Assembly (NCBI RefSeq): GCF_021390395.1
Contig: NZ_JAJUWT010000006.1
Coordinates: forward strand, 1 to 64,000
DNA from: Saccharothrix sp. S26
GTDB lineage: Bacteria > Actinomycetota > Actinomycetes > Mycobacteriales > Pseudonocardiaceae
Reading direction: 5' to 3'
DNA length: 64,000 bases
Within the stretch, counting starts at the first letter, position 1. Each line of letters starts with the position of its first letter. Below, piece after piece: positions 16,647 to 25,526 of the stretch. The translations under genes and the position numbers were made by a program. The notes beneath the pieces are model-generated. The model had not been told where the DNA came from. It searched no databases and was given only the letters and a program-made list of their open reading frames with translations.

Positions 16647-17834
16647 TCAGCCGTGCACCCGGACCAGGGGGATGACGCCGCCCGCGGCGGCCTGGGCGCG
16701 GTGCAGGGCGAGTTCGGCGGTGGGACCCTCGGCGAGCACGATGCCGGTGCAGGAGCGCTGGTCGGTCAGGTGTTCCAGCAGGTCGCCGGGATCCGCGGTC
16801 GGGTACCACTCGGGGTTGCCGGGCAGTCCGGACAGGCGGTCGAGCCCGGTCCAGCCCTCCAGCACCCCTGCCTGACGGGGGTAGAGCGCCACGAACCCGG
16901 TCGCCGGGCCGCCGCCGGTCGCGCCGTCGAGCAGCTCGGGTCGTCGGCCCAAGGCGATCTGGACCATCGCGTCGTAGGCGTTGGTGCCCAGTGCCCGGCA
17001 GAGGGCTTCGCCGACGAGGGCGCCGCCGATGCGGGCGTTGATCTCGACCACCTCGGGGCCGGCGGTGGTGAGGACGAACTCGGTGTGCGCGAAGCCGCTC
17101 TCGTGCCCGGCGGCCTTGAGCACGCGGCCGATCCAGTCGTCCAGCTCGGCGAGGTCGGCCTCGGGGAGGACGACCGGGAACGCGGACGCCTCCTCGCGGC
17201 GCGCGGGTTCGGGGGACAGCACGCGGCTGAGCACGCCCAGCAGTCGGGTCTCGCCCCGCCAGGAGATGGTCTCGGCGCTGTAGAGGGGGCCTTCGAAGTA
17301 CGGTTCGGCGGTCAGGACGCCCTTGAGCGGGGTGTCGGCGGCTTCGCGGAGGGCGGCGTCGCGCTCTGCGGGGGTGCGGCACACCCAGACCGCCCGGGAG
17401 GAGGTGCCCGCGGAGTCCTTGACCACCAGCGGGAAGTCCTGCGCTGTGGCGGGGTCGAGCGGTCCGGAGCGGCTGAGGCCGTGTGCGTGCAACCGGGATC
17501 GGACGGCAGCCTTGTCCCGCAGCACGCGGACCGCGGCCGGTGCCGGTCCGGGCAGGCCCAGGCGGGCGGCCAGGTCCGCGCCGGGCAGTGCCCAGGTGTC
17601 GGTGGAGCTGATCAGCCCGGCGAGCTCGGGCAGCTCGCGCATGGCCCGTTCGCAGGCTGTGACGTCGGTGGTGTCGATGTCCACGACACGTACGCGGTCG
17701 CCGCAGCGGGACAGTTCGTGGCGGTAGATCGAGCGGTCACCGGTGAGCAGCACCAGGTCGTGCCCGGCGGTGCGGGCGGCGTCGGCGAGGCGACCGAGGC
17801 CGAAGGTGAGGGCTTCCAGCAGCACGATGGTCAC
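16647..17834 (-). CDS. ATP-grasp carboxylate-amine ligase
   Basis: 395 residues. The N-terminal pre-ATP-grasp domain runs to about 105; DFPLVVKDSAGTSSRAVWVC is the nucleotide-binding strand-loop with the conserved Lys, and GFAHTEFVLTTAGPEVVEINARIGG carries the E.N metal-binding motif. The group is the amino-acid ligase/BacD-like ATP-grasp family that forms peptide or amide bonds by acyl phosphates. The start is GTG at 17834, overlapping the stop of the PLP-enzyme gene as GTGA. Translational coupling to an SbnA-like enzyme suggests that the two make and then ligate a beta-substituted amino acid such as diaminopropionate. The product is unknown. Confidence 0.85.
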   Translation of the reverse strand: MTIVLLEALTFGLGRLADAARTAGHDLVLLTGDRSIYRHELSRCGDRVRVVDIDTTDVTACERAMRELPELAGLISSTDTWALPGADLAARLGLPGPAPAAVRVLRDKAAVRSRLHAHGLSRSGPLDPATAQDFPLVVKDSAGTSSRAVWVCRTPAERDAALREAADTPLKGVLTAEPYFEGPLYSAETISWRGETRLLGVLSRVLSPEPARREEASAFPVVLPEADLAELDDWIGRVLKAAGHESGFAHTEFVLTTAGPEVVEINARIGGALVGEALCRALGTNAYDAMVQIALGRRPELLDGATGGGPATGFVALYPRQAGVLEGWTGLDRLSGLPGNPEWYPTADPGDLLEHLTDQRSCTGIVLAEGPTAELALHRAQAAAGGVIPLVRVHG

Positions 17835-18910
17835 GGCACGGGGTCCTTCCTGAGTTCCCGGGGGCGTTCCTGCACGGGCAGGACCGGTCCGTACGACCGG
17901 CGTGCCCAGTCGATCGCGGACCACGGCGGGGTCAACTGGTCCAGCGAGCCGATCTCCACCGGCGCGAGGGTGGCGGGGTCGAGGGCCTCGCGGTGGCGGG
18001 TGAAGACGCGCTCGGTGTAGCGGTGGCCGGTGTCCGCTCCGATGACCACGTGGGTGCGGTCGGGGTGCCGGGCGGCTTCCCAGGTGGCGACCAGGTGGGC
18101 CGCGCCCGTGGACAGGCCGGCGAACACCGCGTGGTCGCGCATCAAGCCGATCGTGGCGGCCATGGCGTGCTGGAAGTCCAGCCAGTGGATGCGGTCGTAG
18201 AGGTGGTGGTGGACGTTGTCGAAGCGGATGGCGCTGCCGATGCCCGCGATGATGGCGTCGGGGTCGGTGAAGCGCTCGCTGCCGAAGGTGACGCTGCCGA
18301 AGGGCTGCACGCCCACCAGCCGCGTCAGCGGGTCGCGTGCGCGCAGAGCGCGGGTGAGCCCACCGGTGGAGGCGCCGGTGCCGACGCTGCCCACCACGGT
18401 CAGCGCTTCGCCGGGTAGCGCGCGGCGCAGCAGGTCGGCCAGTTCGGTGTAGCCGAGGTGGTGCACCGGGTCGTGGTACTGGCGCATCCAGTGCATGTCG
18501 GGGTGGTGGGCGAGCAGTTCCCGGACGCGGGCGACCCGGCGGTTCTGGTCCAGCCGCAGGTCGTCGGAGGGCGGCATCTGGTCCACGGTGACGCCGAGGA
18601 TCTCCAGCTGGGCGCGCATGGCGTCGTTGACGGTGGTGGAGGCGACGATGTGGCAGCGCAGGCCGTAGCGGTGGCAGGCCATCGCCAGGGCGAGCGCGTA
18701 GATGCCGCTGGAGCTGTCGACGAGAACCTGTCCGGGGCGCAAGACTCCGGAGTCGAGCAGGTGGCGCACCGCACCGAGCGCGGCGTACACCTTCAAAGTC
18801 TCGAAGCGGACCAGCACGGTGTTCGGCGACAGCCGGATCAGGGAAGGAGCCTTGACGGCGTCGGTGATGTGCTCGTGGACCGGCGGGACCACGGCGTTGG
18901 GGTCGGACAT
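17831..18910 (-). CDS. SbnA/cysteine-synthase-like PLP-dependent enzyme
   Basis: 359 residues of fold-type II. FETLKVYAALGAVRHLLDSG holds the PLP lysine, VDSSSGIYALALAMACHRYG the substrate loop, and GSVGTGASTGGLTRAL the phosphate-binding glycine loop. It lines up better with the SbnA-like group (2,3-diaminopropionate synthesis by beta-replacement) than with housekeeping CysK. ATG at 18910 has GGGAGGTGAGG ahead. The stop overlaps the ATP-grasp gene. No SbnB-type dehydrogenase lies in the window, so the nitrogen donor is open; a cysteine synthase-like reaction with another nucleophile is possible. Confidence 0.8.
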   Translation of the reverse strand: MSDPNAVVPPVHEHITDAVKAPSLIRLSPNTVLVRFETLKVYAALGAVRHLLDSGVLRPGQVLVDSSSGIYALALAMACHRYGLRCHIVASTTVNDAMRAQLEILGVTVDQMPPSDDLRLDQNRRVARVRELLAHHPDMHWMRQYHDPVHHLGYTELADLLRRALPGEALTVVGSVGTGASTGGLTRALRARDPLTRLVGVQPFGSVTFGSERFTDPDAIIAGIGSAIRFDNVHHHLYDRIHWLDFQHAMAATIGLMRDHAVFAGLSTGAAHLVATWEAARHPDRTHVVIGADTGHRYTERVFTRHREALDPATLAPVEIGSLDQLTPPWSAIDWARRSYGPVLPVQERPRELRKDPVP

Positions 18911-18915
18911 GGTCC

Positions 18916-18987
18916 TCACCTCCCGGCCGGATGTGCGCACGGGGCTGCTGTCGCCGCCGTGGGGACCGTGGTGCGGGTCAGGGTCAT
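18916..18987 (-). CDS. Possible 23-residue leader peptide
   Basis: ATG at 18987 follows GGAAGGG at normal spacing. The frame ends with TGA at 18916, five bases before the PLP-enzyme start and inside its ribosome site. The peptide is Thr/Ala-rich with one Cys (TAAPCAHPAGR). The position fits a translational leader that controls the downstream gene. No regulatory codon run is visible, so this is weakly supported. Confidence 0.3.
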   Translation of the reverse strand: MTLTRTTVPTAATAAPCAHPAGR

Positions 18988-19275
18988 GATCGAGCCCTTC
19001 CGGACGTGGGGCATGTCGTCGAGCGGCGGCGGCGAGGAGGGAGGCGCTACCGTGCGCGCGGTGGCGGATCGATCAGGCCGGCCCACCGGCCGCACCGCCC
19101 CCAGTCCTACTGGTCGTCTGCGGGGTCTCGCTGGTTCCCCGGGCGGTGGAATTCGGGTGCGGCGACTCGGGAACTCCCCTCCGCCGCGCAGCGACCAGTT
19201 CCGCGCCGGGCTCGTGGACCGGCCGGTGCGGAAGGCGACAGGAGCACGGAGGCTGTGCATGGGCTGGGGCGGTTG

Positions 19276-20469
19276 ATGGGCACCGGGACGCCTCCCCGCA
19301 CGGGAACCCGGAAGCGCTACCTAAGCGGCGTCACGGGCGCCCAGGTCGCGTTGCTGGTGGGCGGTTGCCTGGTCAACGTGGGCACCTTCGCGGTCTACCC
19401 GTACCTCGCCGTGCTGCTGCGCGACCGGCTCGGGGTCGGGATGGCGCAGGTCGGTGTGGTGCTGGGAGCGGCAACGTTGGTGCAGTTCGCGAGCGCGCCG
19501 TTCACCGCGGCGTTCGCCGAGCGGATCGGGTTGAAGCGGTGCCTGCTGCTGGCCACGGTCGTGTACGTACTCGGTGCGGTGACCTACCTGGTCGGGGCCG
19601 ACGATCCCGCGCTGACGGTGCTCGCGCTGTTCCTGAGCTGCGGCGCCGGGGCGCTGTATTCGCCCGCCTACCGCGGTTACCTGGTGCACTCGGCGACGGT
19701 CGAGCAGCGCCCACGGTTGCTGTCGTCGGGCAACGCGGCCGGCACCTTGGGCATCGCTCTCGGCCCGGTGGTGGGGGCGTTGTACCTGCACCAGCCGGGC
19801 CGGTTGTTCACGATGACCACCGTGCTCTACGCGGTGCTGGTCGTGGCGCACGTCTTCCTGCGCCCCGAGCGCACCGCGGCGTCCGAGGTCGAGCCGTTCC
19901 GGCGGGTGCTGCGTGGGCTGGCAGGGCTGCCGTTCGCGGTGACGGTGCTGACGCACTACCTGTACATGCAGTTCTACCACTACCTGTCGACCTTCGTGGA
20001 AGGCCGCGTGCCCACGGCGGTCTACGGGGTGGTCATGATGGGTTACTCGCTCAGCGTGGTGGCGGTGCAGCCGTTGGTGGCGAGGAGGGTGGGTCAGGTC
20101 GGCTACCCCGTGGCGATGGCGGTCGGCTTCTGCGGCATGGCCCTGGGAATGGTGGCCTTCACCAGTGGCCGGGTGATCGGTCTGGCGGCGGGTGTCGCGG
20201 CGATGGCCGTGGGCACCGCGGTGCTGTTCCTCAAGAACGACCTGGAGGCGCTGGCGGGGTCGACGCGGTCGGCCACCGTGACCTTCGGGCAGCAGCGGCT
20301 GGCGGTCGGCGTGGGTTCCCTGCTGAGCGGTGTCGTCGGCGGCGCGGTGTACGGGCGGTTCGAGGATGCGGGGCTGCTGCCGGGGTTCTGGTTGGCGGTG
20401 GCCGCGCAGTGCCTGCTCCTACCACCGCTGGTGCTGGTGGTGGCGCGCAGGCGGGCCAGGAAGCGGTGA
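19276..20469 (+). CDS. MFS exporter
   Basis: 397 residues with about 12 membrane segments. The loop 2-3 motif is FAERIGLKRCLLL, a variant of the MFS motif A, and the N-terminal half has FAVYPYLAVLLRDRLG typical of drug-efflux MFS proteins. It is transcribed divergently from the PLP enzyme/ATP-grasp pair across about 290 bp that holds both promoters and, on the minus strand, the possible leader ORF. Export of the small molecule made by those two enzymes is the natural reading. ATG at 19276 was chosen because the hydrophobic region starts about 20 residues later; a weak GGGGCGG lies upstream. Confidence 0.85.
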   Translation: MGTGTPPRTGTRKRYLSGVTGAQVALLVGGCLVNVGTFAVYPYLAVLLRDRLGVGMAQVGVVLGAATLVQFASAPFTAAFAERIGLKRCLLLATVVYVLGAVTYLVGADDPALTVLALFLSCGAGALYSPAYRGYLVHSATVEQRPRLLSSGNAAGTLGIALGPVVGALYLHQPGRLFTMTTVLYAVLVVAHVFLRPERTAASEVEPFRRVLRGLAGLPFAVTVLTHYLYMQFYHYLSTFVEGRVPTAVYGVVMMGYSLSVVAVQPLVARRVGQVGYPVAMAVGFCGMALGMVAFTSGRVIGLAAGVAAMAVGTAVLFLKNDLEALAGSTRSATVTFGQQRLAVGVGSLLSGVVGGAVYGRFEDAGLLPGFWLAVAAQCLLLPPLVLVVARRRARKR

Positions 20470-20532
20470 TGGGCCGGGCAGGGGGACATTCGCGTCACGA
20501 CGTCCCACTGCCACACCCTGGACCCTGCGGGA

Positions 20533-20800
20533 TCACGAAGTCGGTGTCGTGGGCTTCTCGTACACGGTGACGTAGTCGCCCTCGGCGCGGTACGGCTCAC
20601 GGTGCCGGCCGCACCACCGGTGCACGCGTCGCGGCCCCGCCAAGCGAGCCATGAGGTCGAGTTCGCCGGGCCACGCGTGGCGCATGAACGCCGGCGCCAG
20701 CTGATCAGTCCGGCCAGGCCCCGCACCGCGTCGGCGGGGTCGTGCACGGCGTGCCACTCGTCGTAGACGTCGGCGTTGAGCTCGCCGTAGGTCTCCGGTC
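20533..20800 (-). pseudogene. Remnant of a class I SAM methyltransferase gene
   Basis: Two pieces in different frames are visible on the minus strand. Near 20790-20700 the DNA encodes TYGELNADVYDEWHAVHDPA, the N-terminus of a common actinomycete methyltransferase. Near 20670-20535 another frame encodes MRHAWPGELDLMARLAG and GDYVTVYEKP, its C-terminus. The central SAM-binding domain (about 150 residues) is missing, so the gene was removed by an internal deletion. Confidence 0.7.
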
Positions 20801-21126
20801 CGGAGCTTCGCCTGAGGTGTCCTCCCCAAGAGCCGTTTCCGGAGGTCGGGGGTGGGTGCGCAGGCGTGCGACCGCGTTGTCCTCCCAGCCCGGCACTCGA
20901 AGCCCCGTCGTCGATCGTGACCGGAGTCGCCTGAAGGCTGCGCGTGTCGGACGGCCACGGCACGTCCAACAGGTCGCTCGGCTGATCGGTGAAGTTCCCG
21001 CTCCGTGCGGAATCGGCGCGGCCCCGTGAGTTTCCGCGATCTCTCCGGGAACCGGACGGGGGTGCGGCACGACTTCTACGGTGGTGGCCGGTTTCCGGCG
21101 GTCGGAGCTGGAGGAACAGGTGCGCG
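20801..21126. other. Intergenic stretch ahead of the FecCD operon
   Basis: 326 bp with no supported gene. It should hold the promoter of the importer operon. I looked for the DmdR/IdeR iron box (TTAGGTTAGGCTCACCTAA-like) and saw none. Confidence 0.45.
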
Positions 21127-22239
21127 GTGTCGATTAGTGGCGCGGGTGTCGAAGACGCGGTCGAGGATGAGGCCGTCGCACCGGCACGCGGAACCCGGGT
21201 GCGTCGACGGGTCGGGTACGTGGTGGGGCTGTTCGGGCTGCTGACCCTGCTGCTGCTGGGCGCGGTGGTGGTGCTGATCGCGCAAGGTTCGATCGCCATC
21301 CCGATCGGCGATGTCCTGCGCGTCCTGACCGGCCAGGAAGTCGGGTCCGCGGTCAACCGCACGATCGTGCTGGACGCGCGGCTGCCGAAGGTCGTCGCCG
21401 GACTGCTGGCGGGGGCGGCGTTGGCGGTGGGCGGGGCGCAGATGCAGACGCTGTTCCGCAACCCGCTGGCCGACCCGTTCGTGCTCGGCGTCAGCTCGGG
21501 AGCGATCCTCGGTGCCGCGATCGTCATCCTGGGCACCAGCGGCGTGGGGTGGTTGTCGGGCCTCGGGCTGGTCAGCCAGCTCGGCGTCACCGGCGCCGCG
21601 GTCGCCGGGGCCGCCGGGGTGCTGCTGATCGCCCTGGGCATCGCCCGACGGATGGGTGACCCGGTGGTGGTGCTGGTCGTCGGCGTGATGCTGGGCTACC
21701 TGGCCGGGGCGGTGGTCGACATGCTGGTCTATTACACCGATCCGGACCGGTTGCAGGCGCTGGCGACGTTCACCCGCGGCTCGGTGCGCAACGTGACGTG
21801 GAACGAGTTGCAGGTCATCGCCGTGTCGTGCGCGGCGGTGCTGGTGTTGTCGGTGTTCCTGGCCCAGCCGCTCAACGCCCTGCTGCTCGGCGACCGCTAC
21901 GCCGGCAGCCTGGGGATCAACGTGCGGCGGGTGCACTTCCTGTCGTTGGCGAGCGTGGCGGTGCTGTCGGGCATCACCACGGCGTACTGCGGTGCGATCG
22001 GGTTCGTCGGCCTGGCCGCGCCCCACCTCGCACGTGGGCTGCTGCGAACCTCGGACCACCGGCTCGTGCTGCCCGCGAGCGCGCTGATCGGGGCGGTGAT
22101 CGTGCTGGTGGCCGAGTACGTGGCCGGTGGCAACGGGTTGACCCGGACCTCGCTGCCGCTGAACTCGGTGACCGCGTTCGTCGGCGCGCCGGTGATCCTG
22201 TGGGTGCTGCTGTCCGGCCGGGCGAGGAGGCAGGCGTGA
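21127..22239 (+). CDS. FecCD-family iron(III)-siderophore/cobalamin ABC permease
   Basis: 370 residues with about ten membrane segments. DARLPKVVAGLLAGAALAVG and AQMQTLFRNPLADPFVLGVS are the signatures of the BtuC/FecCD family, and GAIGFVGLAAPHLARGLL is the ATPase-coupling motif. Only one permease gene is present, so the channel is a homodimer as in BtuCD. GTG at 21127 has GGAGG upstream. The stop overlaps the ATPase gene as GTGA. The substrate is probably a ferric chelate, judging by the FhuF-like reductase 5 kb away, but cobalamin or heme cannot be excluded. Confidence 0.9.
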   Translation: MSISGAGVEDAVEDEAVAPARGTRVRRRVGYVVGLFGLLTLLLLGAVVVLIAQGSIAIPIGDVLRVLTGQEVGSAVNRTIVLDARLPKVVAGLLAGAALAVGGAQMQTLFRNPLADPFVLGVSSGAILGAAIVILGTSGVGWLSGLGLVSQLGVTGAAVAGAAGVLLIALGIARRMGDPVVVLVVGVMLGYLAGAVVDMLVYYTDPDRLQALATFTRGSVRNVTWNELQVIAVSCAAVLVLSVFLAQPLNALLLGDRYAGSLGINVRRVHFLSLASVAVLSGITTAYCGAIGFVGLAAPHLARGLLRTSDHRLVLPASALIGAVIVLVAEYVAGGNGLTRTSLPLNSVTAFVGAPVILWVLLSGRARRQA

Positions 22240-23282
22240 CGACCGAGAACCCCCGACCGGCCCTTCAGGCGGTCGCGCTCGCCGCGGGCTACCGGCGCCG
22301 TCGCAGGCACCCCGCGGTCACGGTGTTGCGCGACGTGCACCTGGCGGCCAGGCCCGGTGATCTGATCGCGTTGATCGGACCCAACGGGGCGGGCAAGTCG
22401 ACCTTGCTGCGCACTCTGGTGGGGGCGCAGCCGCCGCTGGCCGGTCACGTGCTGCTCGACGGCCGGGACCTGGCGACCCTGTCGCCGCGGCAGCGGGCAC
22501 GGCGGCTGGCGGTCACGCTGACCGAGCCGGTCGACGTGGGGCAGATGAGCGTCGAGGCGGTGGTGGCGCTGGGCCGCATCCCCTACCGCTCGTGGGTCGG
22601 CAGGGAAAGCGGGCGCGATCGTGCCGCGGTGGACCGGGCGCTGGTCGACGCCGGGGTGGCCGACCTGCGGGATCGCCCGTTGACCGACCTGTCCGACGGT
22701 GAGCGGCAGCGGGTGATGGTGGCCCGCGCGCTGGCCCAGGAACCCGCGGTGCTGGTGCTGGACGAGCCGACGGCGTTCCTGGACGTGGCCCGGCGCATCG
22801 AGTTCGCGGCGATGCTGACCCGGCTGGCCGCGACCACCGGTGCGGCGATCGTGCTGTCCACCCACGACCTGGGGTTCGCGCTGCGCCGCGCCGACCAGGT
22901 GTGGCTGGTCGGCGGCGATGGCACGGTGACCGCCGGCGCGCCCGAGGACCTGGCCTACGGCGACGCGGTGACCCGCACGTTCACCGGCGAGAACATGTCC
23001 TTCGACGACGCGGCGGCCACCATCGTCGTCGCCGACGACACCAGGCCGGGGGCCAACGTGCGGGTGGTCGCCGACGGGCGGCTGCGGCAGTGGGCCGAGC
23101 ACGCCGTGCGCCGCGCCGGGTGGGAACCCACCGCGGACCCGTGCGACCACGTCCTGAGCATCGAGCACGGCGCACCGTGCCGCTGGCACGTCAACGGCGC
23201 GCGGGGCGTCGGCTTCGAGTCCCTGGTCGCCCACCTCCGCGGCCGCACCGCGACGCTGCCCGAAGACGCGCGGACCGGGTGA
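22236..23282 (+). CDS. ABC transporter ATPase for siderophore/cobalamin import, with C-terminal extension
   Basis: 348 residues. Walker A GPNGAGKSTLLRTL, Q-loop region LTEPVDVGQMSVEAVVALGR, signature DLSDGERQRVMVARAL, Walker B AVLVLDEPTAFLD and switch His STHDLGFAL are all intact. The usual FecE/HmuV protein ends near residue 260. Here about 85 more residues follow (FTGENMSFDDAAATIVVADD, WHVNGARGVGFESLVAHL), a feature seen in some actinobacterial importers and of unknown role. GTG at 22236 overlaps the permease stop. Confidence 0.9.
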   Translation: MTTENPRPALQAVALAAGYRRRRRHPAVTVLRDVHLAARPGDLIALIGPNGAGKSTLLRTLVGAQPPLAGHVLLDGRDLATLSPRQRARRLAVTLTEPVDVGQMSVEAVVALGRIPYRSWVGRESGRDRAAVDRALVDAGVADLRDRPLTDLSDGERQRVMVARALAQEPAVLVLDEPTAFLDVARRIEFAAMLTRLAATTGAAIVLSTHDLGFALRRADQVWLVGGDGTVTAGAPEDLAYGDAVTRTFTGENMSFDDAAATIVVADDTRPGANVRVVADGRLRQWAEHAVRRAGWEPTADPCDHVLSIEHGAPCRWHVNGARGVGFESLVAHLRGRTATLPEDARTG

Positions 23283-23347
23283 CCGCCCACCGGCCGACAC
23301 CCGTCTCCACCACCGGACCCACCACGTACCAGCAGGAGAGCGCCACC

Positions 23348-24565
23348 GTGAACACACTCATCCGCTCGGCCGTCGCGCTGCTCGCGCTGCCCCTCGCCCT
23401 GGCCGGCTGCGGGGGATCGAGTCCCGGCGCGTCGGGCGGCCAGGCAGGCGCGCAGGACTGCGTCACCGACTACGCCGAAGGCCGGGACTACTTCCCCGAC
23501 AAGAGCACCGTCACCGAGTCGGAGTTGTGGAAGATCAGCTACCACGACTCCTACAAGACGATCACGCTCACCGACACCGAGAACGCGGCCGGTCCCGAGC
23601 TGAAGTACGTGCTCTACCAGTGCGGCACACCCCAACCGGAGGCCACCGGCGACCTCGAAGGCGCGCTGGTCGTGCAGGTCCCGGTCACCAACGTGTCGGT
23701 CACCTCGTTCAACGCACTCGCCATGGTCGACCGCCTGGGCAAGAACAAGAGCATCACCGGGCTGAGCGGTCAATTGCTGGGCAACGCCGAGAAGGACAAG
23801 TGGTACGCCGGGGTGGCCGAGGCCGCCGGGAAGCCGATGTCGATCGGCGAGTACACCGACCTGAACAAGGAAGCCGTGCTCGGCCTGAAGAACCAGGCCA
23901 TCTTCATGTCCGGGTTCGGCAAGGGCTTCGACGACATCAGCAACGCCCGCGCCGCCGGGATGCCCGGGGTGAGCGTGTCCAACCGGTTGGAGCGCCACGC
24001 CCTGGCCTCCGCCGAGTGGATCAAGATGGTGGCGGCGTTCTACAACGCCGAAGCCGCCGCCAACACCGAGTTCGACGCCATCAAGGCCAAGTACGACCAG
24101 GTCGTCTCCACCGTCTCCGGCAAGATCGACAAGCGCAGGGCGGGCTACCTCTGCATCGCCCCGGAACGCGGCTGCGAGTTCCTCCACGGCCACGGCGCGG
24201 AAACCCTCGTAGGCCGCCTGCTCACCCAACTGGGGGTGGACAACGTCTTCGCACCCGACAACCCGGCGCCCAACGGGCAGCCCTACGACTTCGAGAAAGC
24301 GGTCGGTACCGCGGCCGACGCCGACTTCTTCATCGTCTACGACCCGATGAAGATGGTCCGCGACACGCTGACCGCCGACCCGCGCACGAACCAGTTCCGA
24401 CCCTTCCGGGAGAACGACTTCATCGCCGGGGTCGACGACAACTTCGAGGAGTGCCGCGCCAAGACCTACCTCGACGTCGACGTGCTCATCCGCGACTTCG
24501 CCATCGGACTCGCACCCGACCTGTTCCCCGGCGCCAAGGGCACGTGCTTCGCCCGCGCCTCCTGA
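23348..24565 (+). CDS. Substrate-binding lipoprotein of the FecCD-type importer
   Basis: 405 residues. The signal peptide ends in a lipobox LALAGCGGSSPG with lipidated Cys near residue 22. The body shows the two-lobed PF01497-type metal-chelate binding fold with a long central helix (EWIKMVAAFYNAEAAANTEF). GTG at 23348 lies 65 bp after the ATPase stop and has AGGAGAGCGCC upstream. It delivers the ligand to the permease. It is the last gene of the operon, ahead of a strong hairpin. Confidence 0.85.
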   Translation: MNTLIRSAVALLALPLALAGCGGSSPGASGGQAGAQDCVTDYAEGRDYFPDKSTVTESELWKISYHDSYKTITLTDTENAAGPELKYVLYQCGTPQPEATGDLEGALVVQVPVTNVSVTSFNALAMVDRLGKNKSITGLSGQLLGNAEKDKWYAGVAEAAGKPMSIGEYTDLNKEAVLGLKNQAIFMSGFGKGFDDISNARAAGMPGVSVSNRLERHALASAEWIKMVAAFYNAEAAANTEFDAIKAKYDQVVSTVSGKIDKRRAGYLCIAPERGCEFLHGHGAETLVGRLLTQLGVDNVFAPDNPAPNGQPYDFEKAVGTAADADFFIVYDPMKMVRDTLTADPRTNQFRPFRENDFIAGVDDNFEECRAKTYLDVDVLIRDFAIGLAPDLFPGAKGTCFARAS

Positions 24566-24569
24566 GGCC

Positions 24570-24604
24570 CCGGGGCCGCCGGGCACCGCGCCCGGCGGCC
24601 CCGG
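24570..24604. terminator. Bidirectional hairpin terminator
   Basis: A 15-bp perfect GC stem (CCGGGGCCGCCGGGC) with a 5-nt loop lies between the convergent lipoprotein and methyltransferase genes. Confidence 0.75.
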
Positions 24605-24613
24605 CTCGTCGTC

Positions 24614-25351
24614 TCAAGCGCGGGTGCCCCGGACGATCAGCCGACGTGCGTGGTTGTCGTAGGGGGAGCAGTCGAAATCGCCGAAGCACTCCACATCGGT
24701 GAACCCGACCTCCTCGAACAGCGCCCGCAGCTCGGCGGCGCTGTAAAGGGTCGAGTAGAGCGACGTGCGCCGCACCTCGTCCCCGCGCACCCAGGTCCAA
24801 TCGCTGCGCAGGCGCGTCCAGTCGTCCAGGACGGTGTCGCGCATGAACACCGTGCCGCCGCCGACGTCCACCGCCTGCGGGCGCCCGACCCACCCGGCGA
24901 AGACCTCCTTGCCCATCACGTCGACCAGCAGCCGCCCACCGGGGACGAGGCTGGCGTGGGCGTTGCGCAGCACCGCCAGGTTCTCACCGGGGTCGGTGAA
25001 GTAGCCGAACGACGTGTACATGTTGATCACCAGGTCGTACGCGGCCCGTTCGACGTGCTCGCGCATGTCCGCCCGCACCAGCCGCGCCTCGACCTCCGCC
25101 GCCGTGCACGCCACGCGGGCCCGCGCGAGCATCGCCTCGCTCAGGTCCACCCCGGTTACCACCGCCCCGCGCCGGGCCAGCGGCACGATGTGGGTCGCCG
25201 GGCCGCACGCCAGGTCCAGCACCCGGTCGCCGGGGGCGACCTCAAGCAACGGCGAGGTGGCAACCAGGCGTTCCGCCTCCGCCGCACGGCGCGGCGGGAA
25301 CATCACCTCGGCGAACCCCACCCAGAGGTCGTCATCCTCATACCAGCCCAT
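24614..25351 (-). CDS. Class I SAM-dependent methyltransferase
   Basis: 245 residues. VLDLACGPATHIVPLARRGA (motif I), VTGVDLSEAMLARAR (II) and DLVINMYTSFGYFTDPGENL (motif IV region), with LVPGGRLLVDVMGKEVFA, place it among small-molecule methyltransferases. ATG at 25351 (MGWYEDDDLWVGFAEVM) is the usual start of this group. It is divergent from the P450 across 175 bp, so the two are plausibly co-regulated tailoring enzymes. Substrate unknown. Confidence 0.85.
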   Translation of the reverse strand: MGWYEDDDLWVGFAEVMFPPRRAAEAERLVATSPLLEVAPGDRVLDLACGPATHIVPLARRGAVVTGVDLSEAMLARARVACTAAEVEARLVRADMREHVERAAYDLVINMYTSFGYFTDPGENLAVLRNAHASLVPGGRLLVDVMGKEVFAGWVGRPQAVDVGGGTVFMRDTVLDDWTRLRSDWTWVRGDEVRRTSLYSTLYSAAELRALFEEVGFTDVECFGDFDCSPYDNHARRLIVRGTRA

Positions 25352-25526
25352 GCCGCTCCAGCCGCTTCGTCCTCGTGCGGAATAGCACCGCTCCAGTCCA
25401 ATGGTCGTCGGCGAAGGCCCGCTGGTTCCCGACACCGGGGAGCCCAGGCCGGATCCGCGGGAACTCTCCGGTGCATCGAGCCGACCACTGGTGGTGACGA
25501 GCCGGCTCTCGGGATGGGGGACACCG

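Noticed and set aside
18931..19275. N-terminal extension of the MFS exporter
   Set aside because: The in-frame extension is low-complexity and lacks membrane or motif character; the true N-terminus fits ATG 19276.
20801..21126. IdeR/DmdR iron box ahead of the FecCD operon
   Set aside because: No TTAGGTTAGGCTCACCTAA-like sequence could be found here or between 18911 and 19275.
20103..21641. Long minus-strand frame through the FecCD gene
   Set aside because: It is antisense to well-supported MFS and FecCD genes. Only a short part (about 20700-20790) is real, as a methyltransferase remnant.
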